From JAWWPY01 sp033854735 (GTDB lineage Bacteria > Actinomycetota > Actinomycetes > Streptosporangiales > Streptosporangiaceae), in NCBI GenBank assembly GCA_033854735.1, contig JAWWPY010000439.1:1-64000 (forward strand): a stretch of DNA of 64,000 bases, in the 5' to 3' direction. Below, one piece after another: positions 52,653-60,377 of the stretch. The position numbers and the translations under genes are program-made. The notes beneath the pieces were generated by a model. That model did no database searches and was not told where the DNA came from. It saw nothing but the letters and a program-made list of their open reading frames with translations. Every line of letters starts with the position of its first letter. The stretch's first letter is position 1.

Positions 52653-54416
52653 TCAGGAGCGCCCGACGACCGGCTCGACGAATTTCCGCTCCGCTGCGGT
52701 GGGTGCCCGGAGAAAGTCGAGATCGCATCCGTCCGGCGCCTGCAGCACGTGCCTGGCGTACAAGGCGGGCCAGCCACGCAGGTGCGCCGGCGGCTGCGGT
52801 GCCCAGGCGGCGCGGCGGCGGGCCAGTTCGGCCGGGGTAACCTCGAGTTCCAGCGAGCCGGCCTCGACGTCGACGGCGATCGTGTCACCGTCCCTGACCA
52901 GGCCCAGCGGGCCGCCGATGGCGGCTTCGGGCGCCACGTGCAGCAGCACGGTCCCGAAGCTGGTGCCGCTCATCCGGGCATCCGTGACCCGGACCATGTC
53001 GGTAACCCCGGCCCGCACCAGCCGGGCCGGGATCGGGATCATGCCCCACTCGGGCATCCCGGGCACGCCGACCGGCCCGCAGCCGGCCAGGACCAGCACG
53101 CTGTCCCGGGTTACCGGAAGATCAGGGTCATCGATCCTGGCCAGCATGTCGTCGTAGCCGCGGAACACCACGGCCGGACCGCGGTGCCGCAGCAGTTCCG
53201 GCGAGGCCGCCGAGGTCTTGATGACAGCGCCGTCCGGCGCCAGCGAGCCGTGCACGACCCCGAAGGCACCGCCTTTCCGCAACGGCCTGGCGGCGCGCCT
53301 GATCACGCCGGTCGGGGCCGGGGCGCTGGCCGCGATCTCGCCGATGGTCGGCCCGGCGACGGTCACGGCGTCGCGGTCCAGCAGCCCGGACAGCTCGCCG
53401 AGGAGCGCCGGTACCCCGCCGCCCGCGTCAAAGTCCTGCATCAGGCCCGACCCGGAAGGCTCGACGTCGGCCAGGACCGGCACCGTCGCCCCGATCCGGC
53501 TGATGTCGGCCAGCGGGAACGGCACGCCGACCCGCCCGGCCAGCGCGGCCAGGTGGATCACCGCATTGGTGGAACCACCGATCGCGTGCAGCGCGACGAC
53601 GGCGTTGGCGAAGGCCCCGGGGGTCAGGATCCCCGCGGGCCGCCGGTCGTCGGTGACCGCGGTGACGGCCGCCCGGCCGGCCAGCCTGGCCGCGGCGGCC
53701 GAGCGCGGATCACCGGCCGGGATCGAGCTCGATCCCGGGATCATCAGGCCCAGCACCTCGGACAGCACCGCCATCGTGGAGGCCGTCCCCATCGTGTTGC
53801 ACGCGCCGAGACCGCAGCTCAGGCACTTCTCAAGCTCGCGCCACGCGGTGTCGTCGAGCCGCCCGGCGCGCCGCTCATCCCAGAGCCGCCAGAGCGCCGT
53901 GCCGGTCCCGATCCGGCCGCCGCGGAAGCTGACCACCGGCCGGGCGCCGCCGGTGACCAGGACGGTGGGGATATTCGCGCTGACCGCGCCCATCACCGCG
54001 CCCGGGACGCTCTTGTCGCAATTGGCCAGGATGACGATTCCGTCGAGCGGGTTGGCGCGGATCATTTCCTCGATCTCGATCGCCAGCAGGTTCCGGTACA
54101 GCATGGCGCTCGGTTTCATCAGGTCCTCGCCGAGCGAGATGGTGGGGAACTCGACTCCGACCCCGCCCGCCTGCCCGATTCCCTCCTTGACCGCGCCGAC
54201 CAGGTCGTTCAGCGGCAGGTTGCACGGGTTGAGCTCGCTGGCCGAGTTGGCGATCCCGATGATGGGCCCGTTGCCGGCCGCGGCGATGCGCACGCCAGCG
54301 GAGGCGAGCGCCACGCGGTGGGCCATGGCCACCTCGTCGTCGCCCGTCAGCCAGGCGCGGCTGCGCAGCGCGCTGGCCGCTCGGGTCATCGGGGGCATGC
54401 CTGTCATCCGGGTCAC
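52653..54416 (-). CDS. IlvD/Edd-family dehydratase, sugar-acid type (587 aa)
   Basis: Fe-S dehydratase: cysteines in LANCDKSVPGAVM and SCGLGACNTMGTASTM, metal/Lys site NDLVGAVKEGI, and serine base in MSGTSFGTVLLHVAPEAA. The operon (lactonase, ABC importer) points to an aldonic acid rather than dihydroxyvalerate as substrate, giving a 2-keto-3-deoxy acid. GTG 54416 is two bases beyond the upstream stop; ATG 54407 is an alternative. Confidence 0.9.
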   Translation of the reverse strand: MTRMTGMPPMTRAASALRSRAWLTGDDEVAMAHRVALASAGVRIAAAGNGPIIGIANSASELNPCNLPLNDLVGAVKEGIGQAGGVGVEFPTISLGEDLMKPSAMLYRNLLAIEIEEMIRANPLDGIVILANCDKSVPGAVMGAVSANIPTVLVTGGARPVVSFRGGRIGTGTALWRLWDERRAGRLDDTAWRELEKCLSCGLGACNTMGTASTMAVLSEVLGLMIPGSSSIPAGDPRSAAAARLAGRAAVTAVTDDRRPAGILTPGAFANAVVALHAIGGSTNAVIHLAALAGRVGVPFPLADISRIGATVPVLADVEPSGSGLMQDFDAGGGVPALLGELSGLLDRDAVTVAGPTIGEIAASAPAPTGVIRRAARPLRKGGAFGVVHGSLAPDGAVIKTSAASPELLRHRGPAVVFRGYDDMLARIDDPDLPVTRDSVLVLAGCGPVGVPGMPEWGMIPIPARLVRAGVTDMVRVTDARMSGTSFGTVLLHVAPEAAIGGPLGLVRDGDTIAVDVEAGSLELEVTPAELARRRAAWAPQPPAHLRGWPALYARHVLQAPDGCDLDFLRAPTAAERKFVEPVVGRS

Positions 54417-54418
54417 GG

Positions 54419-55360
54419 CTAGGGCTCCGGGAGCCCGAGGCCCTTGGCGCCCGGGCCGGACTGGACGAGCTCCATGCCGCTGCGGCCGATCCACTCCAGC
54501 GCGACGGCCGCCCGGTGGACCTTCTCCCTCGCTATGGCCACCGCCTCATCGACCAGGTGCAGGCCGCTCGGATAGAGCGGCCGCGAGTTCCGCAGGCCGA
54601 ACTTGACGTACATCGGCGCGGCCACGCGGATCAGGTCGGCCGCCTCATGGCCGCGGACGACGCCGCCCATCGCGTCCGGCGTCTCCACGTACAGGTCGAT
54701 CGGCACCGAGCTGACCGCCCGCATCTCGGCGATCTGCCCGAGTGTGAGGTCGGAGGGTACGTTGATGGTCGTCCCGCCCAGCTGCTCAAGGACCCGGAAG
54801 CCGAGCGGGTTGGACGGCGCCAGCACCGCCGACACCTTCCAGACGATCGACGCGGGAAGCTCGCCCGCCGCCTGGATCTCGGCGACCAGCTGGAGCAGGC
54901 CGGCGTCGGCGATCAGGAAGCCCCTGATGCCGCGCTCGGCCGCCCGCTGGATATCGTCGATCGCGTAGCGCAGCTGCCGGGTGCCGCGGAGCTGGCCAGC
55001 CAGGCTCTCGTCGGCATGAGCCGCCCGGCCGGTGTCCCACTCCTCGCGCGGCCCGACGAACAGCGACACCTCGAGGCCGTTGTCGGCGCCGATCCTGGCC
55101 ATCTCGGCCAGCTCGGCCGCCGTCAGCATCATCGCGCCGCTGCCCTGGGAGACGCGGTTGACGGTGACGCCACGGGCGCACGCCTCGGCCACGACGGCCG
55201 CGAGCACGACCGGGCCCTCGACGCTGGGGATCTCGATCCGGAAATCCGCGCCGTCGGGAAAGCGCAGCAGGCTGGCCGGGGCGGCGGGCTCGGGCAGCAG
55301 GCCACGGCCCTCGAGGATGGCTGCCCCGCTCACCGGCTGGTCTTCCTTCCGCTTCGTCAT
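54419..55360 (-). CDS. TIM-barrel protein, U32-peptidase-like by eye (313 aa)
   Basis: I do not recognise a certain family. The order of segments (VVAEACARGVTVNRVSQGSGAMML, LEVSLFVGPREEW, IRGFLIADAGLLQLV, SIVWKVSAVLAPSNPLGFRVLEQLGGTTINVPSDLTLGQIAEM, VPIDLYVETPDAMGG, YVKFGLRNSRPLYP) is that of a beta/alpha barrel, and the closing region recalls peptidase-U32-like proteins. ATG 55360 has GGAGG at 7 bases and overlaps the M24-like gene by 4 bp. Located next to the dehydratase it could replace the aldolase expected to cleave the keto-deoxy acid. Confidence 0.6.
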   Translation of the reverse strand: MTKRKEDQPVSGAAILEGRGLLPEPAAPASLLRFPDGADFRIEIPSVEGPVVLAAVVAEACARGVTVNRVSQGSGAMMLTAAELAEMARIGADNGLEVSLFVGPREEWDTGRAAHADESLAGQLRGTRQLRYAIDDIQRAAERGIRGFLIADAGLLQLVAEIQAAGELPASIVWKVSAVLAPSNPLGFRVLEQLGGTTINVPSDLTLGQIAEMRAVSSVPIDLYVETPDAMGGVVRGHEAADLIRVAAPMYVKFGLRNSRPLYPSGLHLVDEAVAIAREKVHRAAVALEWIGRSGMELVQSGPGAKGLGLPEP

Positions 55361-56649
55361 GTACCGACCTCCAGGACTGTGGGCCGCGGTGGCCGCATGG
55401 TGTCGTCGGGCTCCATCGGCCATCCGGGCGAGATGGTCACCCGCTGGTGAACTCCGTCGTCCGCCACGAGGTAGGTGTCCTCGGACTTGGCGCCGCCCGG
55501 CAGACTCGGATTCCAGGCCACGGCGTGCCCGGCCCGGACCGGCTCGGCGTACCACCGGGACCCGCGCTGCCCGGGCGCGATCTCGAACTCCCGCTGGGCG
55601 AACCCGATCGGGCCGCCCTGGTAGTGACCGGACCAGCCGCCCGGCGCTCCGGCCCGGGCGTAGGCCGCGTCCAGCGCGTCCAGGGCCGCTCCGTAGCTGC
55701 CGCCCGGGACGCACGCGGACAGGACGGCGTCCTCGATCGCCAGTACCCGGCGGCGCAGTGCGGCGAAGCCCGGATCGAGCGGCGCCGACGCCGCGAACCG
55801 GGTGGCCGCGGCGTGCAGCCCGGCCCGCCGGGCGACCACGACCGCCATCACCAGGCGGTCTACCGGCGCTCCGACGGCCATCGGATGGCGGTACCGCTCA
55901 AGCCGGTCGTCCCCGCCCACGATCAGGACCGGGGCATCGGCGCCCTGGGCCTCGAGGAAGGCGGCGCAGCGAGCCTGAATGTCCAGGTCACGCTCACCCG
56001 GGCGCCATTGCGTCAGGGCCGACTGGAGCGCTTCCGCCGCATCGGCGCCGAGGTCAGCGAGGTCGGCCTGCTCGGCGGGGGACAGCGCGAGCCGGAGAGC
56101 GGTCAGGTCGGCCGACGCGTCGATGCCGAATGCTGGGTGGCCGTCGGAGGCTAGCCGGGCGGCGGGCGCGCCCGCCAGCGACTCGGCCGCTGCGACGAAA
56201 CCCTCTGGCTGATGCCACGGAACCTCGGCCAGCTCGCCGAACCCATGCCGGGCTGGATCGTATTCGTCCCTGACCCGGTCCGCCTCGACCTGCGTGGTGA
56301 TCAGGCCGGCGCCCGCGGGCGAGATGACCACCCAGACCAGGTCCACGTGGGCGGCCCGGTCGACCAGCGGTGCCACCCCGCCGGACGCCCACGCCACGGC
56401 GGCCGGCCCGGTCAGCACCAGCCCGGCCGGGCCGTTGCTGGCGTGGAGCTCCTGGGCCGGCAACCCATGGGCCGGCGTCCCCTGGGCCTGCGTCCCCTGG
56501 GCCTGCAACCCATGGGCCGGCAACCCCTGGGCCGGCAACCCCTGGGCCTGCAACCACTCCGTGGCGCGCTGAAGAGCCGCCCCGGCCCGGGCGACGCTTC
56601 GCTGGGAGCGTTTTGTCCTACCGAACGACGTTGCGTGATATAGAATCAC
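55357..56649 (-). CDS. Degenerate M24 (creatinase/prolidase-fold) protein (about 430 aa)
   Basis: C-terminal pita-bread fold is recognisable: GERDLDIQARCAAFLEAQGADAP, HYQGGPIGFAQREFEI, VAWNPSLPGGAKSEDTYLV. The two Asp metal ligands expected in the DfG and DiTRTF boxes are replaced (DRLVMAVVVARRAGLHAAATRF shows neither), so the metal site looks lost. A seven-unit 15-bp repeat sits near the N-terminus. The start is uncertain: GTG 56649 is used, but no ribosome site is visible and the operator region lies close by. First gene of the leftward sugar operon. Confidence 0.7.
   Translation of the reverse strand: MILYHATSFGRTKRSQRSVARAGAALQRATEWLQAQGLPAQGLPAHGLQAQGTQAQGTPAHGLPAQELHASNGPAGLVLTGPAAVAWASGGVAPLVDRAAHVDLVWVVISPAGAGLITTQVEADRVRDEYDPARHGFGELAEVPWHQPEGFVAAAESLAGAPAARLASDGHPAFGIDASADLTALRLALSPAEQADLADLGADAAEALQSALTQWRPGERDLDIQARCAAFLEAQGADAPVLIVGGDDRLERYRHPMAVGAPVDRLVMAVVVARRAGLHAAATRFAASAPLDPGFAALRRRVLAIEDAVLSACVPGGSYGAALDALDAAYARAGAPGGWSGHYQGGPIGFAQREFEIAPGQRGSRWYAEPVRAGHAVAWNPSLPGGAKSEDTYLVADDGVHQRVTISPGWPMEPDDTMRPPRPTVLEVGT
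56451..56555 (-). repeat. Seven in-frame 15-bp repeats in the M24-like gene
   Basis: Seven 15-bp units encode a [L/T][Q/P]A[Q/H]G repeat just after the first helix. Two alternate forms (Gln-Ala-Gln and Pro-Ala-His types) alternate, indicating several duplication rounds. Confidence 0.92.
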
Positions 56650-56711
56650 GTAGGTAACGGAACTATTGTTTGTGGGCCCTGTCAAGGAGAGTTACCGCTT
56701 CTTGATCGTGC

Positions 56712-56728
56712 GTTCGGTTATACCGAAC
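56712..56728. promoter_or_regulatory. IclR-type operator GTTCGGT-TAT-ACCGAAC
   Basis: A perfect 7-bp inverted repeat with a 3-bp centre lies 22 bases before the iclR start, between it and the divergent sugar operon. A further partial copy (TACCGAACG at about 56619-56628) lies on the other side, near the M24-like start. Position and form fit autoregulation and control of the leftward operon by the IclR protein at 56751. Confidence 0.75.
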
Positions 56729-56750
56729 ATTCTTGCGCGGAGGTGCGCGA

Positions 56751-57587
56751 GTGCAGTCGGAGCGGGACGTCGATGACGAGGTCGCCGGCCGGTACACCGT
56801 CCGCAGCGTGGCCCGGGCGATGCGGCTGCTGGGGATCGTGGCCGACGGGCCACCAGAGGGGCAGTCGCTCAGCGACCTGTCGAGGGCACTCGGCACGTCC
56901 AAGAGCACGACGCTGGCGCTGGCCCGCACGCTCGCGGCGTCCGGCCTGCTGCGTGACGTCCGGCCCGGGCCCAGGTACACGCTCGGGACGGCTTTGATCA
57001 GGCTGGGCGACATCGCCCGCGAGCAGCTGCCGATCGGGGGCCTGTGCCGGCCGCTGCTCGAGGAAATGGCCGGCCTCACGAAGATGACCGCCCGGGTCGC
57101 CATCTGTGAGGACGGCTTCCCCGTCTTCATCGAGCGGGTCGACGGGCCGGGCAGCGTCAGGTTCCACACGCCGGTCGGCCAGCGTGAAGTCCCGTACGCG
57201 TCCGCAGCGGGCAAGGCCATCCTGGCCACGATGAGCGAGCCGGAGGTCCGGGCCCTGTGCCAGCAGACCGGCCTGCAGGCCAGGACGGCGCACACCATCA
57301 CCGACGTCGACTCGCTGCTGGACAACCTGGCCCTGGCCCGCGGCCACGGCTTCGCCGTGGATGACGAGGAGGACGCGGAGGGGGTTATCTGCGTCGGCGC
57401 GGCCTTCTTCGGCTACGACGGATCCTGCGCCGGGGCGGTCAGCGTGACGGGGATCAAGGGTGACCTGCCCGCGTGGCGGATGAATGAGCTGGGCCAGACC
57501 GTGCGCCGCTACGCCGACCGGGTCTCCGGGATCCTCGGCGGCGCCAGGTACTCCGACCGGGCGCAGGCCATCGAGGCCAGGCCATGA
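56751..57587 (+). CDS. IclR-family regulator (278 aa)
   Basis: Winged helix YTVRSVARAMRLLGIVADGPPEGQSLSDLSRALGTSKSTTLALARTLAASGLL, then an effector domain with VPYASAAGKAILATM and HGFAVDDEEDAEGVICVGA. GTG 56751 has GGAGG 8 bases upstream; the frame is open to 56733. Divergent from the sugar operon and overlapping the MDR dehydrogenase by 4 bp (ATGA). Likely binds the dyad at 56712-56728 and responds to a pathway intermediate. Confidence 0.92.
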   Translation: MQSERDVDDEVAGRYTVRSVARAMRLLGIVADGPPEGQSLSDLSRALGTSKSTTLALARTLAASGLLRDVRPGPRYTLGTALIRLGDIAREQLPIGGLCRPLLEEMAGLTKMTARVAICEDGFPVFIERVDGPGSVRFHTPVGQREVPYASAAGKAILATMSEPEVRALCQQTGLQARTAHTITDVDSLLDNLALARGHGFAVDDEEDAEGVICVGAAFFGYDGSCAGAVSVTGIKGDLPAWRMNELGQTVRRYADRVSGILGGARYSDRAQAIEARP

Positions 57588-58627
57588 CCACACCAGCTCG
57601 TGACGAGCCATATCAAGGCGGCCCACTGAGGACAACACCGGACAGCGCGCTCATGGTGGTGAGCCCCGGCGATGTCGGGCTGCAGCGGCGCGCGCCGCTG
57701 GCCCCGGCCGAGGGTGAACTGCTCGTTGAGCCGGACCTGGTCGGGCTCTGCGGCACTGACCTGGAGATCATCGACGGGCTGATCGATCCCGCCTACATCC
57801 GGTATCCGCTCGCGCTGGGGCACGAGTGGACGGGGATCGTGGCCGGCGACTCGCCGCTGGCCGGCCGCCGGGTGGCCGTCGAGGGCATCATCGGCTGCGG
57901 TCACTGTGCCCGCTGCGGCGCGGGCGAGACCAACCTGTGCGAGACCTACGACGAGATCGGGTTCACCCGCGACGGGGCCGCGGCCGGCCAGATCGCCGTC
58001 CCGGCGCGGCTGGCGCACCCGCTTGATCCGTCGGTCAGCGCCGAGGATGCGGTGCTGACCGAGCCGTCGGCCGTCGTCTACCGCGGGCTGACCCGGGCCG
58101 GTGTCACACCCGGCGGCCGGGCTCTGGTGATCGGCGACGGGACAATTGCGCTGCTTGTCGTTGCGTTGCTTGGCCTGTGGTCTCCCGCGGAGACGGTGGT
58201 GCTCGGGCGGCGCGCCGGGCAGGCGGCCCTGGCGGCAGCGGCGGGCGCGACCAGGTTCGTTACGCAGCCGGCCGGCCTGGCCGGCTTTGACCTGGTCGTG
58301 GAGGCGGCTGGCGTGGCGGAGGCGACCGCGGCCGCGCTGGCGGCCGCCCGCCGGGGGGGCACCGCGCTGCTGCTCGGCCTGCCGCCGCACGGGCAGACCG
58401 TCGCCCTGGCGCCGGACGACGTGGTCAACAACGACCTGACCATCCTGGGCAGCTTCGGCTACACCTCACGGGCCTGGCGCGACGTGGTCACCCTGCTGAA
58501 CGCTGGCCAGTTCCGGCCGGGTTTCCTGGTCACCCACCGCTACCCGCTGGCCGACTGGGAGCAGGCCATCGCGAGCCTGCGCGGCGCGCAGAGCCCGCGC
58601 GGCAAGGTCCTGCTGGAGGTCCGCTGA
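57584..58627 (+). CDS. Zinc-dependent MDR sugar/alcohol dehydrogenase (347 aa)
   Basis: Catalytic zinc ligands Cys in GLCGTDLE and His in LALGHEWTGIV; structural-zinc cysteines in CGHCARCGAGETNLC; dinucleotide loop ALVIGDGTIALLVVALLGLW. The typical third glycine is replaced (GDGTIA), so the cofactor loop is atypical. Expected to oxidise a sugar C1 or polyol hydroxyl to the lactone or ketose, the first step before the SMP-30 lactonase. Confidence 0.9.
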   Translation: MTTPARDEPYQGGPLRTTPDSALMVVSPGDVGLQRRAPLAPAEGELLVEPDLVGLCGTDLEIIDGLIDPAYIRYPLALGHEWTGIVAGDSPLAGRRVAVEGIIGCGHCARCGAGETNLCETYDEIGFTRDGAAAGQIAVPARLAHPLDPSVSAEDAVLTEPSAVVYRGLTRAGVTPGGRALVIGDGTIALLVVALLGLWSPAETVVLGRRAGQAALAAAAGATRFVTQPAGLAGFDLVVEAAGVAEATAAALAAARRGGTALLLGLPPHGQTVALAPDDVVNNDLTILGSFGYTSRAWRDVVTLLNAGQFRPGFLVTHRYPLADWEQAIASLRGAQSPRGKVLLEVR

Positions 58628-58676
58628 CCGTTGCGGGTCGCGGGGAAGCCGAGGCCCACGGCCGGGAAATTGCTAC

Positions 58677-58686
58677 GCTAATTAGC
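58677..58686. promoter_or_regulatory. Perfect palindrome GCTAATTAGC upstream of methyltransferase
   Basis: A 10-bp palindrome, AT-rich in a very GC-rich setting, about 35 bases before the start of the methyltransferase. It contains or adjoins -10-like TACGCT (58673-58678). Possible operator. Confidence 0.45.
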
Positions 58687-58720
58687 AGGGACGGCCGGGT
58701 TCGGGCGGGAAGGCAGGCCA

Positions 58721-59545
58721 ATGACAGATGTGTGGTTCAAAGGCATCGCTCCCAGCCGCGGCAAATCCGCCGGATTCGACATCAGCGTGGCTAATCCGGC
58801 ACGGGTCTACGACTGCTGGTTAGGCGGGAAGGACAACTTCGCCGCAGACCGGAAACTGGCTATGGAGGCGATGGCGGCCAACCCTGAGATCCTCGCCGAA
58901 GTACGCACGAACCGCGCATTCCTCGGACGGGCGGTGCGCCACCTGGTGGCGGAGGCCGGGGTCAGGCAGTTCCTCGACATCGGGACCGGCATGCCCACGG
59001 CCGACAACACCCATGAAGTCGCGCAGTGGACTGCCCCCGAATGCCGCGTCGTCTACGTCGACAACGACCCAGTCGTGCTCACGCATGCGCGCGCCCTGCT
59101 GACCAGCGCGCCGGACGGGACGATCGCCTACCTGGAGGCGGACGTGCGCGACGTCAACACGATTCTGGAACAGGCGAAACAGACGCTGGACTTCACCCAG
59201 CCCATTGCGATCATGCTCCTGATGGTCCTGCACATGATCCCGGACGCCGACGATCCGTATGGCATCGTGACCCGGCTCGTGGAGGCCGTGCCGTCCGGCA
59301 GCTACCTGGCCATCTCGCACCCGGCCAGCGACATCAGCGCCCAGCTGATGGCCGACATGGCCGAGCGGCTCAGCCGATCGGGCCCGGAGATGACACCGCG
59401 CACCAACACGCAGGTGTCGCGCTTCTTCACCGGCCTGGAACTGCTCGAACCCGGCGTCGTGGCCCTGGCCGACTGGCGGCCTGGTCCCGCGGATGTCCGG
59501 CCGGCCGTTGCCCCCGGCTGGTGCGGCGCTGCCCGGAAGGCCTGA
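58721..59545 (+). CDS. SAM-dependent methyltransferase, DUF574/SAV2177 family (274 aa)
   Basis: N-terminal family signature NPARVYDCWLGGKDNFAADR, Rossmann LDIGTGMPTADNTHEVAQ, VVYVDNDPVVLTHARALL and YLEADVRD. This family is abundant in Streptomyces-like genomes as single genes of unknown acceptor, often regulatory. ATG 58721 follows GGCAGG. Convergent with the 251-residue hypothetical gene; 5 bp apart. Confidence 0.92.
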   Translation: MTDVWFKGIAPSRGKSAGFDISVANPARVYDCWLGGKDNFAADRKLAMEAMAANPEILAEVRTNRAFLGRAVRHLVAEAGVRQFLDIGTGMPTADNTHEVAQWTAPECRVVYVDNDPVVLTHARALLTSAPDGTIAYLEADVRDVNTILEQAKQTLDFTQPIAIMLLMVLHMIPDADDPYGIVTRLVEAVPSGSYLAISHPASDISAQLMADMAERLSRSGPEMTPRTNTQVSRFFTGLELLEPGVVALADWRPGPADVRPAVAPGWCGAARKA

Positions 59546-59550
59546 GGCAT

Positions 59551-60306
59551 TCAGCCGGGGAGCACGTCCTCGGGCCTGCTGATCCGGAATCCGAGCATGT
59601 CGAGAGCGAGCCCGCCGGAGTGCCGGGCCAGGGCGAGGGCCGCCTCGCCGACCCGCAGGGTCAGTTCATGCGGCGCGTGATCGGCCCGGGTGCCCGTGTT
59701 GAGATCCCAGTGATGCAGCCGCTGCTTTCGCAGCGGGCCGAGGGCAGGCGGTGAACTGCTGGCCACGTAGAGACCCGGGGACCAGTAGGCGGTGTAGAAG
59801 GATGCGCTCTTGCCGCTCAGGCTGTAGGAGTCATCGCGGGCATCCTCGACGGTGAGGTTCCCGGCGTAGGGCTGCAGCGTTTCGATCACTTGCTCAGCCG
59901 CGAGAGGCTGCTCGCTGTACACCGAGGCGAGCAGGGCGAGCTTCGGCTGCAGCAGCGCCGGATGCATGATGCCGCCCAGCCGGGCCGCGAGGCCGCGCAC
60001 CAGCCGCTCGCCATCGGCTCGCTTCTCTGCGTCGCTGCGGCGTGCGCTGCTGCGCTGCAGGGCCGCGTCCGCGTACCAGGCCACCGACACCCCGGCCGGG
60101 AGCCCGGCTTGCTGCGTGAGCTCGGGGGTCACCGTGAGCGGCCCGAAGAGCAGCACCCCGTTGCTGAACACGAGCCTGCCGCGCCAGTGCCGCACCTCGG
60201 GGTCGTACAACCGGGCCGTGTCAAGGAACACCGACCCGGGATCAGCGGCCAGCAGCAAGGCCGGCCCGGTGGCCAGCCGGCTCCCGGTGCGGTCGAAGAG
60301 CCCCAT
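59551..60306 (-). CDS. Hypothetical protein of the second type VII-like module (251 aa)
   Basis: No family recognised. Soluble, no signal peptide, mixed alpha/beta with RLVFSNGVLLFGPLTVTPEL, VSVAWYADAALQ and YTAYWSPGLYVASSS. It ends the leftward run of four genes from 62405. By position it could be a chaperone or immunity protein for the effector-like protein encoded upstream. Confidence 0.55.
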   Translation of the reverse strand: MGLFDRTGSRLATGPALLLAADPGSVFLDTARLYDPEVRHWRGRLVFSNGVLLFGPLTVTPELTQQAGLPAGVSVAWYADAALQRSSARRSDAEKRADGERLVRGLAARLGGIMHPALLQPKLALLASVYSEQPLAAEQVIETLQPYAGNLTVEDARDDSYSLSGKSASFYTAYWSPGLYVASSSPPALGPLRKQRLHHWDLNTGTRADHAPHELTLRVGEAALALARHSGGLALDMLGFRISRPEDVLPG

Positions 60307-60335
60307 CCGCGCCTCCCGGCGTCCAGCTGAGAGCC

Positions 60336-60377
60336 TGCCAGACCCTCAGAAAATCGTGCCAGACCCTCAGAAAATCG
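60336..60377. repeat. Perfect 21-bp tandem duplication spanning the effector stop codon
   Basis: Two identical head-to-tail 21-bp units occupy 60336-60356 and 60357-60377. The second unit contains the last codons and the stop of the effector gene; the first repeats the same stop downstream. Perfect identity implies recent origin, as expected at a site of tip-swapping or slippage. Confidence 0.9.

Noticed and set aside
56680..56685. TTGACA on the minus strand as -35 of the sugar operon
   Set aside because: No acceptable -10 at 16-18 bp; the start of the M24-like gene is itself uncertain.
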